A DNA stretch of 64,000 bases. Source: Variovorax boronicumulans. Its GTDB lineage: Bacteria > Pseudomonadota > Gammaproteobacteria > Burkholderiales > Burkholderiaceae_C. Shown here piece after piece: positions 27,176 to 35,687 of the stretch; positions within the stretch are counted from its first letter, which is position 1; each line of letters begins with the position of its first letter. Position numbers and translations under genes: made by a program. The notes under the pieces are model-generated. The model searched no databases. It was not told the DNA's origin and saw only the letters and a program-made list of their open reading frames with translations. Location of the stretch: contig NZ_JAAAFX010000004.1 of NCBI RefSeq assembly GCF_019352895.1, positions 520,122 to 584,121 of the forward strand, in the 5' to 3' direction.

Positions 27176-28132
27176 TCAGCCGGCCACGCTGAAGCCGGTG
27201 TCGAAGGTCCCCTTCACATCGAGCGGCTGCTTGATCAGCCCGACCTGGCGGTAGAAGTCGGCCGTGGCCTGCTGGTCGGCGACCACCTGCGCGTCGATGG
27301 CCACCCACTTCTGCTGGCGGCGTTCGAACTGCAGCTTTGCCGCCTCGGGCGGGATACCGATGATCCGGGCCAGCGCGGCCGAGTAGGCGTCGACGTTGTC
27401 GTAGGACCAGCGCTGCGCCTTCACCACGCGCTGCAGGAAATCCTGCAGCACCGGCCGCTTGGCGGCGATGGCGCTGTCGGTGGCGGCGAGGTAGCTCAGG
27501 CCCGGCAGCAGGCCGCGCCCGCTGACCAGCACTCGCGCGTGCTTGCTGACCTCGGCCAGCGCGGTGTAGGGCTCCCAGGTGGCCCAGGCATCGACCGAAC
27601 CCTGCGTGAGCGCCAGCTTGGCATCGGCGGGCGCGAGGAAGCGGATGTTCACGTCCTCGGGCTGGAGGCCGGCCGAGCCGATGGCCTTGAGCGCCACGTA
27701 GTGCCCGATCGAGCCGCGGTTGGTGGCGATGCTTTTGCCCTTGAGCTCGGCCGCGGTCTTCAGCGGCGAGTCGGGGCGCACCAGCACGGCCGTGCCGTAG
27801 GCGTCGGAGCGGTTGGCGCCGATGGCCTTGACGCGCGTGCCCGCGGCCAGCGCGAAGATCAGCGGCGCGTCGCCGATCGGCCCCGAATCGACCGCGCCCG
27901 CATTGAGCGCCTCGGCCAGCGGCGCGGCGGCCGGGAACTCCGACCACTGGATGTCGTAGCCCAGCCCGTCGAGCCCGCCCGCGGCCTCGAGCAGCGCGCG
28001 CAGCCCGCCCTTCTGGTCTCCGGCCTTGAGCACCGGGCGGGACTGGGCATGCGATGCGAGGGCGGGCAAGGCCAGGGCCGCGGCGGTGCCGAGGGCTTGG
28101 GTCACGAACTGGCGGCGGGAGGCGAAGGTCAT
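27176..28132 (-). CDS. SsuA-like substrate-binding protein (organosulfur locus, third receptor)
   Basis: Periplasmic binding protein of the SsuA/TauA group, 318 residues, with a signal sequence containing an SRRQF start that could be Tat-type and ending near SHAQS. The core contains LKAGDQKGGLRALLEAAG, GDAPLIFALAAG and ALTQGSVDAWATWEPYTAL, typical of aliphatic sulfonate receptors. It is the last gene of the run of ABC, cytochrome, aldolase and monooxygenase genes and one of three distinct receptors for a single permease/ATPase pair. Substrate unknown; an alkanesulfonate or related compound is likely. Confidence 0.9.
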   Translation of the reverse strand: MTFASRRQFVTQALGTAAALALPALASHAQSRPVLKAGDQKGGLRALLEAAGGLDGLGYDIQWSEFPAAAPLAEALNAGAVDSGPIGDAPLIFALAAGTRVKAIGANRSDAYGTAVLVRPDSPLKTAAELKGKSIATNRGSIGHYVALKAIGSAGLQPEDVNIRFLAPADAKLALTQGSVDAWATWEPYTALAEVSKHARVLVSGRGLLPGLSYLAATDSAIAAKRPVLQDFLQRVVKAQRWSYDNVDAYSAALARIIGIPPEAAKLQFERRQQKWVAIDAQVVADQQATADFYRQVGLIKQPLDVKGTFDTGFSVAG

Positions 28133-28163
28133 GGCGATGTCTTTCCTTGGGAGATGGATGAAT

Positions 28164-29315
28164 TCAGTGGACGAAGCCGCCCTTGACGAAGCGCACCGGC
28201 TGCGCGTCCATGCGGCGGATCAGCGCCTCCAGGCCGTCGGTGGGCGGTGCCGCGTCCACGGTGCGCGGCGCGATCTCGGTGCGGCACAGCAGGTCGTCGT
28301 CGGACCAGCCCGCCTGGCCCGGCCGGCCGAGCGCGCGCAGCCAGCCGTCGCGGTCGGCGAGCAGTTCGACGCCGGCCAGCGTCGCGCTGCCGGCGACCTG
28401 CGAGAACACGGCCCAGGCGGCGTCGCCGTCGAGCACGCAGCCCGCGCTCGGCGCGGCCGAGGCGGCGGGGCGCAGCCAGACCGTCACGAGGCGCGGGTCT
28501 TCCAGCGGCGGCGCGCCCGCGGCCACGATGCGCACGCGCTGGCCGCGCCAGCTCGCGAGCGGACGTGCCGGGCCGCCGTCGCAGCGCACGGCGGCATCGG
28601 GCAGCGCCACCGGCAGGGCCCAGGCGCCGGTCGCGCGCAAGGTTTCGCCCGCGGCCTGCGCCTTCATGAAATCGATCAACGCCCAGGCCTCGTCGTCGCG
28701 CAGCACGGCGCCGAAGGCCGGCATCGACGGTGTGCCGTGTCGGTCGCGCGTGCCGTTGAGCACATGCCACAGCAGGTCGCCATCGGCGCGCCGCCACAGC
28801 AGCGGGCCGCTCAGGTTGGGCGGCCATACGGGCTGCGCGGCCGCAAGCGGCCCCTGCCCTCTGCCGTCCGTGCCGTGGCAGGCCACGCAATGCTGCGCAT
28901 AGAGCGCGCGGCCCTGTGCGATCGATTCCACGGTGAAGCCGCTGGGCGAGCGATGGAAGCTGGTCGGCGTGGCCGGCACCCAGGCCACGCGCGCGTCGGG
29001 CCAGGGCGCGAGCAGCAGCAACAGGGGCACGCTGGCCAGCAGGGGCCAGCGTCGGCGGCGCCAGAAGACCGCCAGCAGCAGCACGAGGGCGCACAACGCG
29101 AGCACCGCCACCGTGAGGCCCAGGCGCCGCGCCTGGCCCAGGTCGATCAGCAGGTTCTCGCCCGACAGCCGCCAGGCCCAGGGCCAGGCCGGCTGGCCAT
29201 GGCTGGTGCCCGACAGCCCCAGCCAGCCGAGCACGCGCAGCAGCGCGAGCTGGAGCGCCTGCAGCAGCGCGATCAGCGCATTGAGCCACTCGCCATCGTC
29301 CCACAGGGCACTCAC
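28164..29315 (-). CDS. Membrane-anchored c-type cytochrome in the organosulfur operon
   Basis: 383-residue protein. Three hydrophobic segments (about 11-34, 65-85 and 89-104) precede a single-heme cytochrome c domain with CVACH at residues 143-147 and a probable axial Met198 in SMPAF. The rest, about 230-383, is a soluble region of unrecognised family with several Trp and two isolated Cys. The heme domain should face the periplasm. It lies between the ABC ATPase gene and the third binding-protein gene, 31 bases from the latter, so it appears to be an operon member. An electron-transfer role for periplasmic or membrane oxidation of a sulfur compound is inference. Confidence 0.82.
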   Translation of the reverse strand: MSALWDDGEWLNALIALLQALQLALLRVLGWLGLSGTSHGQPAWPWAWRLSGENLLIDLGQARRLGLTVAVLALCALVLLLAVFWRRRRWPLLASVPLLLLLAPWPDARVAWVPATPTSFHRSPSGFTVESIAQGRALYAQHCVACHGTDGRGQGPLAAAQPVWPPNLSGPLLWRRADGDLLWHVLNGTRDRHGTPSMPAFGAVLRDDEAWALIDFMKAQAAGETLRATGAWALPVALPDAAVRCDGGPARPLASWRGQRVRIVAAGAPPLEDPRLVTVWLRPAASAAPSAGCVLDGDAAWAVFSQVAGSATLAGVELLADRDGWLRALGRPGQAGWSDDDLLCRTEIAPRTVDAAPPTDGLEALIRRMDAQPVRFVKGGFVH

Positions 29316-29373
29316 ACCTCAGCTCGACGCAGAAGCAGCGACACGCAGTGCGCCCATCGGGGGGTCGGCCAAG

Positions 29374-29428
29374 AACACCGCGGAACCGGCTTCGCCGGGC
29401 CGCCGGTGTTGCCCCCTTGAGGGGGAAG
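29374..29428 (+). repeat. Intergenic repeat family B, copy 1
   Basis: Core AACACCGCGGAACCGGC, then TTC, then GCCGGGCCGCCGGTG folds into a hairpin (inner stem CCGGC/GCCGG at 29386-29398); it is followed by a CCCCTTGAGGGGG hairpin. The core recurs at 38978-39012 (inverted) and 48501-48535. A further shared module, GCGACACGCAGTGCGC, lies at 29338-29353. This copy sits inside the organosulfur operon between the ATPase and cytochrome genes. Confidence 0.75.
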
Positions 29429-29467
29429 GGGCTACACGAAGTGAGCCCCATCGGGGGTGAGTCGGTT

Positions 29468-30241
29468 TCACCATGTCGCGTCCAAGCCGAGGTGACGCAG
29501 CGCCTCGTGCCGCAGCTCGACCAGCCGCGGATGGTTGCGGTGCCGCGGGTACGGCAGGTCGACCACCAGCTCGGCCACGATGCGCGCCGGGCGGTCGCTG
29601 AGCACGATCACGCGGTTGGCGAGGAACAGCGCCTCCTCCACGTCGTGCGTCACCAGCAGCGCCGAGAAGCCGGCGCGCTGCCAGAGCTTGACCAGCTCGC
29701 TCTGCATCGCGATGCGCGTGAGCGAGTCGAGCTTGCCCAGCGGCTCGTCGAGCACCAGCAGCTGCGGGTCGTTGACCAGCGCGCGCGCCAGCGCCACGCG
29801 CTGCGCCATGCCGCCCGAGAGCTGGTGCGGGAAGCTCTTGGCGAAATCGGCGAGGCCGACCAGCGCCAGCGCATCGTCGACGCGCGAACGCTGCGTCTTC
29901 AACAGGCCGCGCGCCTGCAGGCCCAGCGCCACGTTGTCCCAGACGTTGCGCCACGGGTAGAGCGTCGGGTCCTGGAACACGACGATGCGCGAGGGGTCGG
30001 GCCGCGTGATGGCCTCGCCGTCCTGCGCGATGCTGCCCACGGTCGCGGGCTCGAGCCCGGCCACGAGGCGCAGCAGCGTCGACTTGCCGCAGCCGCTGGG
30101 CCCCAGCAGTGCGACGAACTCGCCGGGCTGCACGCGCAGGTCGATGTGGTCGAGCACCTGCAGCACGCCGTCCTGCTGCTTGAACCAGTGGCTCACGCCC
30201 TCGATGTCGATGTGGGCGCCGGCCGTGGCGGTGGCTACCAT
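29468..30241 (-). CDS. ssuB: Sulfonate/nitrate-type ABC transporter ATP-binding protein
   Basis: Cytoplasmic ATPase of the SsuB/TauB group, 257 residues. Walker A is GPSGCGKST, the signature is LSGGMAQR and Walker B runs LLVLDEPLGKLD; the phrase VVFQDPTLYPWRNVWDNVALGL is typical of this family. The ATG at 30241 overlaps the end of the permease gene by 7 bases. It energises uptake for the three SsuA-like receptors in the locus. SsuB is the best family match, but the substrate is unproven. Confidence 0.92.
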   Translation of the reverse strand: MVATATAGAHIDIEGVSHWFKQQDGVLQVLDHIDLRVQPGEFVALLGPSGCGKSTLLRLVAGLEPATVGSIAQDGEAITRPDPSRIVVFQDPTLYPWRNVWDNVALGLQARGLLKTQRSRVDDALALVGLADFAKSFPHQLSGGMAQRVALARALVNDPQLLVLDEPLGKLDSLTRIAMQSELVKLWQRAGFSALLVTHDVEEALFLANRVIVLSDRPARIVAELVVDLPYPRHRNHPRLVELRHEALRHLGLDATW

Positions 30242-31314
30242 TTGACGGTCCCCTTCTGCCACGACAGCGCGCGGTCGCGCACCGTGAACAGCAGCGTGAT
30301 CAGGCCCGAGCACAGCACCGCCATCACCCCCAGTGCCGCATACATGTTGGCGTAGGCGGCCCAGCCCTGGGCCCACTGCAGGTACCAGCCCAGGCCGGCC
30401 TTGACGCCCATCATCTCGGCCGTGACCAGCACCGAGAACGAGGCGCCCAGGCCCATGAACAGGCCGACGAAGACCTGCGGCAGCGCCGCCGGGATCGCCA
30501 CCCGCCGCACCAGGAACCACTCGGTGGCGCCCAGCGTGCGCGCCACGTCGTAGTAGCTCTTGTTCACCGAGGCCACGCCCGACCAGGTTAGCACCGCCAC
30601 CGGGAAGAAGGTGGCCAGCCCGACCAGGAACACGGCCGCGGCATAGCTCGAGGGTGCGAAGAAGAAGGCCAGCGGCAGCAGGGCGGATGCCGGCACCGGC
30701 CCGAGGAAACGCAGCACCGGGTGCACCCAGTAGCCCGCGATGCGCGACCAGCCGATCCACACGCCGGTGCCGAAGCCGACCAGCGCGCCCAGCACGAAGC
30801 CGTGCGCGAGCAGGCGCAGCGAATGCGCGGTCGACAGGCCGAGCCGGGCCCAGTCCTCGTAGGCCACGTCGATCAGGCTCTGCGGCGGCGCGAAGAAAGG
30901 CGGCGGCAGCAGGCCCAGCTTGGCGGTCAGCACCTCCCACAGCGCCAGCAGCAGCGGCGCGGCGATCAGCCATTGCCCTGCGGGGCGCAAGCGGCGGCCG
31001 GCCCGGCCCGCGTGCGTGCCGAGCAAGGCCACGGCCAGCAGCAGCACGCCCACGACCAGCGTCGCCACGCCCAGTTCGGTGGTGAAGGTCCAGTCGTTGA
31101 AGCCCACTTCCTTGTTGGGCCAGTAGAGCGTGAGCGTGCCCAGCGCCAGCCAGGCGATGGCGGCGACGATGCCGGTGCGCCAGAGGCCGATGGCGACGGC
31201 GTCCTGCAGCGAGGCGGGCACGTCCGTCGCGCGCGGTGGCTGCGCCCGCGGCGGCGCGGGTGCGGGCGATGGCCTGTCGAGGCGCCCGCCCAGGATCTGT
31301 TCAGCGGTCGTCAT
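30235..31314 (-). CDS. ssuC: Sulfonate/nitrate-type ABC transporter permease
   Basis: Inner-membrane permease of the SsuC/TauC group, 359 residues, longer than the usual 260-280 owing to an N-terminal extension. That extension carries a Pro-rich segment and two additional hydrophobic helices before the canonical domain starting near WLIAAPLLLALWEVLTAK. The conserved EAA loop is in SYYDVARTLGATEWFLVRRVAIPAALP. The ATG at 31314 was chosen over an upstream in-frame start that overlaps the promoter-proximal gap. It pairs with the downstream ATPase. Confidence 0.9.
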   Translation of the reverse strand: MTTAEQILGGRLDRPSPAPAPPRAQPPRATDVPASLQDAVAIGLWRTGIVAAIAWLALGTLTLYWPNKEVGFNDWTFTTELGVATLVVGVLLLAVALLGTHAGRAGRRLRPAGQWLIAAPLLLALWEVLTAKLGLLPPPFFAPPQSLIDVAYEDWARLGLSTAHSLRLLAHGFVLGALVGFGTGVWIGWSRIAGYWVHPVLRFLGPVPASALLPLAFFFAPSSYAAAVFLVGLATFFPVAVLTWSGVASVNKSYYDVARTLGATEWFLVRRVAIPAALPQVFVGLFMGLGASFSVLVTAEMMGVKAGLGWYLQWAQGWAAYANMYAALGVMAVLCSGLITLLFTVRDRALSWQKGTVKW

Positions 31315-31377
31315 GGGAGTCCCTCCGTGTTGCGCACCGCAGTGCAAGAGCTGGCCTCGAGCGGCCCGGCGCGGCGC

Positions 31378-32376
31378 TCATGCCAGCACATCCACCGCCA
31401 CGTGGTTCGCCAGCCGCGCCGGATCGGTCGAGGCCTTGAGCACGCCGACCGAGCGGAAGTCGCGCGCATAGAACTCGACCTCGTCGCGCAGGTTCTTGCC
31501 CACCGGATGGTGGCCATGCGTGAGCGTGCCCAGCAGCGCCTGCAGGTCTTCGACCGGCACCTTGGGCGAGTACTTGGCGAACAGCTTGGCCGATTCGTTG
31601 GGGTTCTCGGCCACGAAGTCCGAGGCCTGCACGATGGAGCGCACCAGCGCTGCGACCGTGGGCTTGTCCTTGCGCACCAGTTCGCCGCGCGCGCCGACGA
31701 TGCAGCAGACCTTGTCCTTGTATTCGCCCGAGAGGTTCGATGCGAGCTCGATGTAGCGGCCCTTGTTGCGCTTCTCGATCAGGTAGAGCGTCGGGTCGCC
31801 GTCGGCGATCGCCTGGATCTCGCCCTTGTTGACCGCGATGTCGAGCAGGTCGGCCGGGTACTGGCGCCAGGCCACGTCCTTGTCGGCGTCGATGCCGTTC
31901 TTCTTGAGCAGGATGGAGAAGAAGTTCTTGCCCGGGCTCGCGATGTCCGACACGCCGATGGTCTTGCCCTTGAGCTTCTGCAGGTCGGTGATGCCGGCCT
32001 CCTTCACGCCCACCAGCCGCACGCAGCCGCCGTGCGAGCTGCCCACGATCTTCACGTCGAAGCCCGACTCCAGCGGCTTGAGCCAGCGGTGGATCATGCC
32101 GACCGCGGCATCGGCCTTGGCCGTGGCCAGCGACTCGAGCAGCTGGTCGGTCGAGCCGGTGTAGTTGATCAGGTCCACCTGCAGGCCGTTCTTCTCGAAG
32201 AAGCCGCGCTCCTGCGCCACCACCACCGGCGACAGGCAGAAGGCCGATGCGTTCCAGGCGAAGGTGAGCTTGCGCGGCTGCGACCAGGCGCGCGAGGCGA
32301 GCAGGCCGCTCGATGCGACGACCGCGGCCGCGCCGCCGGCACGCAGGACGCCGCGACGGGAAAGGGATGTGTTCAT
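31378..32376 (-). CDS. SsuA-like substrate-binding protein (second receptor, Tat-type signal)
   Basis: Periplasmic binding protein, 332 residues, with a signal containing SRRGVLR followed by a hydrophobic run ending near ASRAWS, consistent with Tat export. The core has FCLSPVVVAQERGFFEKNGLQVDL and VGMIHRWLKPLESGFDVKIV, typical of nitrate/sulfonate/taurine receptors. It directly precedes the permease gene by 63 bases and is likely the principal receptor for that ABC core. The ligand is not deducible. Confidence 0.91.
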   Translation of the reverse strand: MNTSLSRRGVLRAGGAAAVVASSGLLASRAWSQPRKLTFAWNASAFCLSPVVVAQERGFFEKNGLQVDLINYTGSTDQLLESLATAKADAAVGMIHRWLKPLESGFDVKIVGSSHGGCVRLVGVKEAGITDLQKLKGKTIGVSDIASPGKNFFSILLKKNGIDADKDVAWRQYPADLLDIAVNKGEIQAIADGDPTLYLIEKRNKGRYIELASNLSGEYKDKVCCIVGARGELVRKDKPTVAALVRSIVQASDFVAENPNESAKLFAKYSPKVPVEDLQALLGTLTHGHHPVGKNLRDEVEFYARDFRSVGVLKASTDPARLANHVAVDVLA

Positions 32377-32400
32377 GCTGGAGGGGCCTCGTTCTTGGAG

Positions 32401-33225
32401 TTACAGGAGCAGTTCGGGCTCGGCCTCGACCAGCCCTTCGTAGAGGCTCTCGAAGGCATGGCGCGCGCCCTCGGGCCCGCCGATCTGGCCGTGCGTGTGG
32501 CGCGCCACCGCCTCGTCGATGGGCTGCGGCGTGCCGGCCGCCTCGGCCAGCAGTTGCGTGTGGCAGGCGTTGTCGAGCGCGATGTACCACCAGGCCGCGG
32601 CCTCGACGCTCGGGCCCGCGCTCAGGATGCCGTGGTTCTTCAGGATCGCGCCCTTGCCGTCGCCCAGCGCCTTCGCGATGCGCAGGCCTTCGCTGTCGTC
32701 GACCACCATGCCGGTGAAGTCGTCGAACAGCGCCACGTCGCCATGGAACACGCAGCTGTCCTGCGTGAGCGTGTCGAGCTTGCGGCCCAGCGTCGACCAG
32801 GCCTTGCCGTAGGTCGAGTGCGTGTGGGCGGCGGCGATGATCCCGGGGTTGTACTCGTGGATCGCCGCATGGATCGCGAAGGCCGCCTTGTTGAGCGGCC
32901 GGTCGCCGATCACGGTCTCGCCCTTCGAATTGACCAGCAGCAGGTCGGACACCTTGATGCGCGAGAAGTGGATGCCCAGCGGATTGACCCAGAAGTGGTC
33001 GCTGAGCTCGGGGTCGCGCGCCGTGATGTGGCCCGCCAGGCCCTGCGCGAAACCGAAGCGCGCGAACAGCCGGAACGCACCCGCCAGCCGCTCCTGCCGA
33101 TGCCGGCGTTCGGCCTCGACGCTGGTGCGCGGCGCGGGCGGGTCGAACCAGAACTTCTGCTGCGGGTTCGGGTTGAGCTTCAGCGGCTGGGCCGCGTGGC
33201 GGTCGATGGAAAGAACGGCGCTCAT
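32401..33225 (-). CDS. Class II aldolase/adducin-family protein
   Basis: Zinc-dependent class II aldolase/adducin-fold enzyme, 274 residues. Metal-site signatures are AAAHTHSTYGKAW (HxH) and the later KNHGILSAGPSVEAA; GLAGHITARDPE and NPLGIHFSRIKVSDLLLV are typical of the family. The ATG at 33225 was chosen because upstream codons lie inside the family A repeat. It is placed between the monooxygenase and a binding protein in an organosulfur operon, so it may cleave or rearrange a carbonyl product released after desulfonation; that is inference. A few family members lack aldolase activity. Confidence 0.88.
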   Translation of the reverse strand: MSAVLSIDRHAAQPLKLNPNPQQKFWFDPPAPRTSVEAERRHRQERLAGAFRLFARFGFAQGLAGHITARDPELSDHFWVNPLGIHFSRIKVSDLLLVNSKGETVIGDRPLNKAAFAIHAAIHEYNPGIIAAAHTHSTYGKAWSTLGRKLDTLTQDSCVFHGDVALFDDFTGMVVDDSEGLRIAKALGDGKGAILKNHGILSAGPSVEAAAWWYIALDNACHTQLLAEAAGTPQPIDEAVARHTHGQIGGPEGARHAFESLYEGLVEAEPELLL

Positions 33226-33255
33226 GGGGTGATTCCTTGTGTAGGGGGAGTTGCC

Positions 33256-33364
33256 CCTTCCCCCTCTGGGGGAAGGCGGGGATGGGGGCTCGCGGCGCAT
33301 CGACCGGTGCGGCGATCTCAAAGGCCGCGGGCCCCCACCCCCACCCTCCCCCAGCGGGGGAGGG
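33256..33364. repeat. Intergenic repeat family A, copy 2 (double hairpin)
   Basis: Same two 9-bp stems as at 5128-5224: CCTTCCCCC/GGGGGAAGG (33256-33264 with 33268-33276) and CCCTCCCCC/GGGGGAGGG (33344-33352 with 33356-33364), with different loop bases. The shared inner arms GATGGGGGCT and GGCCCCCACCC are also present. It lies 14 bases after the monooxygenase stop and before the aldolase, inside the operon. Confidence 0.75.
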
Positions 33365-33378
33365 AGAAAGAAAAAAGC

Positions 33379-34485
33379 TCAGGCCGCCTTGCGCGCCGAC
33401 GCGATGCGCTGGGCCACCAATTCGTGCGTGCGCGGGATCAGCTCGCGGCCGTAGTCGCTCGCATCCTCCAGCGGGTCGAAGCCTCGGATCAGGAAGGTGG
33501 TCACGCCCAGGTCGTAGTAGTCGAGCAGCGCATCGGCGACCTGCTCGGGCGTGCCGACCAGCGCGGTGCTGTTGGAGCGCCCGCCGATCTCCTCGGCCAC
33601 CGCGGTCCACAGGCGCTTGTCGACGCGCGAGCCCTGTGCGGCCGCGGCCAGCAGGCGTTTCGCGCCTTCGCTCTGCTGCGGCCCGCCGCGGTTGTAGCCC
33701 TGCACCACGCGCAGGCGCTTGGTCTCGGCCAGGATGCGCTCGGCGCGTGCCCAGGCGGCCTCCTCGGTCTGCGCGAGGATCGGCCGGAACGACACCGAGA
33801 AGCGCACGCTGCGCCCATGCTTCGCGGCCTCGGCGCGCACGCGCGTGGTCAGCTCGCGCGCCTGGTTCAGGGATTCGCCCCACAGCGCGTACACGTCGGC
33901 GTACTTGCCGGCGACCGGGATCGCCGCCGCCGAAGCGCCACCGAAGTACACCGGCACATGCGGCGTGCCGTGGCGCGTCTGCACCGGCTTGACCTCCGAG
34001 AAGGCGTTCTGGAAGCGGTAGTGCGCGCCGTCGTGGTCGAAGGGCTTGTCGGCGGCCCACACCTTGTGCAGCACCTCGAGGTACTCGTCGGTGCGCGCAT
34101 AGCGCTGGTCGTGGTCGAGCCAGTCGCCGTCGCGTTTCTGCTCGTCGTCGGAGCCGCCCGAGATGTAGTGCACCGCGAGCCGGCCGCCGCTGAACTGGTC
34201 GAGCGAGGCGAACTGCCGCGCCGCCAGCGTGGGCGACACGAAACCGGGCCGGTGCGCCAGCATGAAGTGGATGCGCTCGGTGACCGAGGCGGCGTAGGCG
34301 ACGGTCAGCGTGGCGTCGGGGCCGGTCGAGTGGTGCGGCACCAGGATGCGGTCGAAGCCCGCGTTCTCGTGCGCCTGCGCGAAGGCCCTCACGTAGTCGC
34401 GGTCGATCGCGGGACCGCTGGGCGCATGGACCTCCGAGACCTTCTGGCCCTGGATCATGCCGATGAATTCGATGGGACTGCTCAT
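33379..34485 (-). CDS. ssuD: LLM-class flavin monooxygenase (alkanesulfonate monooxygenase-like)
   Basis: Luciferase-like FMNH2-dependent monooxygenase, 368 residues, close to SsuD in length. SsuD converts alkanesulfonates to aldehyde and sulfite in the cytoplasm using FMNH2 from a partner reductase. Visible features: DRILVPHHSTGPDATLTVAY, FMLAHRPGFVSPTLAARQFASLDQFSGGRLAVHYISGG and the late TFLIRGFDPLEDA. The ATG at 34485 has GGAAAG upstream. No flavin reductase gene is present in the window, so electrons must come from elsewhere. Substrate range within the sulfonate/sulfone group is unknown. Confidence 0.9.
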   Translation of the reverse strand: MSSPIEFIGMIQGQKVSEVHAPSGPAIDRDYVRAFAQAHENAGFDRILVPHHSTGPDATLTVAYAASVTERIHFMLAHRPGFVSPTLAARQFASLDQFSGGRLAVHYISGGSDDEQKRDGDWLDHDQRYARTDEYLEVLHKVWAADKPFDHDGAHYRFQNAFSEVKPVQTRHGTPHVPVYFGGASAAAIPVAGKYADVYALWGESLNQARELTTRVRAEAAKHGRSVRFSVSFRPILAQTEEAAWARAERILAETKRLRVVQGYNRGGPQQSEGAKRLLAAAAQGSRVDKRLWTAVAEEIGGRSNSTALVGTPEQVADALLDYYDLGVTTFLIRGFDPLEDASDYGRELIPRTHELVAQRIASARKAA

Positions 34486-34522
34486 GGGTCTTTCCTTCAA
34501 TGGGAATGGGCTGGCAAGAGAT

Positions 34523-35551
34523 TCAGGCGGCCGAAGGACGGCGCAGCACCTTGTCGAAGCTGCGGTCCCACAGGGGCCGCACGTCGGCCGGGCCGTCCAG
34601 CACGCCGAGTTGGAGGAAGGCGTCCGCGACCGCCTGGTGACTGCGGATCGCAGCCTCGCTGCTGGCCACCAGGCTGCCGTCCTGGCTGCGGTTGTTGTAG
34701 AGCTCGAGGATGTCGCCCACCGGCACCCGCGTTTCCCTGGCCTGCGCCTCGGCATAGACGCGGTAGTTGTCGTTGCTCCACGCATAGGCGCGCTGCAGCC
34801 GCTGCAGGTAGTCGGCGATCGCGGCCTGGCGCAAGGGGTCGGCGATGGCCTTGGGGTTCGCGTAGATCAGGAAATTGCCCGACAGGTAGCCGACACCGGT
34901 CTTGAGCGTGCGTGCGCCGTAGCGGGTGCGCGCCAGCTGGCCGTTGTAGCCCCAGATCGCCCAGGCATCGAGATCGCCGCGCGCAAAGGCCGAGAGCCCA
35001 TCGGCCGGCGTGAGGTTGATGGCCTGGATGTCGTTGAAGCCCAGCCCGGCTTCGACCAACTGCTTGTAGAGGTAGTAGTGGGCCGTGGTGCCGCGCACAT
35101 AGCCCACGCGCTTGCCGCGCAGGTCGGCCACGCTGCGCACCGGCGAATCCTTGGTCACGAAGGTGCCCTGGTTGTTCAGGTCCTCGTGGTAGACCGCGAC
35201 GATGCGCACCGGCGACCTGGCACGCGCCGCGAACACGGGCGGAATCTCGCTGCCCGAGCCGAGGTCGAGCGCATCGCCGTTGATCGCCTCGATGTGCAGC
35301 ACGCCGGAGTTGAACTCCTTCCATTCGATGCGATAGGGCGTGTCGGCCAGGCCCGCGGACTGCAGCAGGGTCTGGTGCAGGCCCTTGTAGAACGCGATGC
35401 GCAGCGTCACGCCCGACAGCGACGGCGCGCTGGCGGCGTGCGCCGCGGGCCAGCCTCCTGCCGCCGCGGTGGCGACGCCGCCGGCGGCCTGCAGCCATTG
35501 GCGACGCGACCACGCGCGCTGCGGCAGGCACTCGCTGGATTCGAATGGCAT
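34523..35551 (-). CDS. ssuA: SsuA-like substrate-binding protein (first receptor)
   Basis: Periplasmic binding protein of about 342 residues. The signal contains SRRQWLQAAGG and ends near PAAHA, consistent with Tat export. The core VTLRIAFYKGLHQTLLQSAGL, EFNSGVLHIEAINGDALDLGSGSEIPP and DAWAIWGYNGQLAR are characteristic of SsuA. It is the first gene of the minus-strand operon, 37 bases before the monooxygenase gene. The ATG at 35551 has AAGGA 8 bases upstream; a GTG two codons earlier is too close to that site. Confidence 0.91.
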   Translation of the reverse strand: MPFESSECLPQRAWSRRQWLQAAGGVATAAAGGWPAAHAASAPSLSGVTLRIAFYKGLHQTLLQSAGLADTPYRIEWKEFNSGVLHIEAINGDALDLGSGSEIPPVFAARARSPVRIVAVYHEDLNNQGTFVTKDSPVRSVADLRGKRVGYVRGTTAHYYLYKQLVEAGLGFNDIQAINLTPADGLSAFARGDLDAWAIWGYNGQLARTRYGARTLKTGVGYLSGNFLIYANPKAIADPLRQAAIADYLQRLQRAYAWSNDNYRVYAEAQARETRVPVGDILELYNNRSQDGSLVASSEAAIRSHQAVADAFLQLGVLDGPADVRPLWDRSFDKVLRRPSAA

Positions 35552-35687
35552 GAACACGGTCCTTCAAAGCGGATAAGAGGACCGAGACCGTAAGCCCCGT
35601 CCGGTCGAAACCCAAGAAGGAAAAGCGCGTTTGGATATGCGCGAAACTTTGTTCGCCCGGCCGGGGCCGGCGCTTACCGTCGAGGGC

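Noticed and set aside
30721..34905. Open frame of nearly 1400 codons on the + strand
   Set aside because: It spans several well-supported minus-strand genes and reads as repetitive Arg/Ala/Val/Gln sequence without any domain; a GC-driven shadow.
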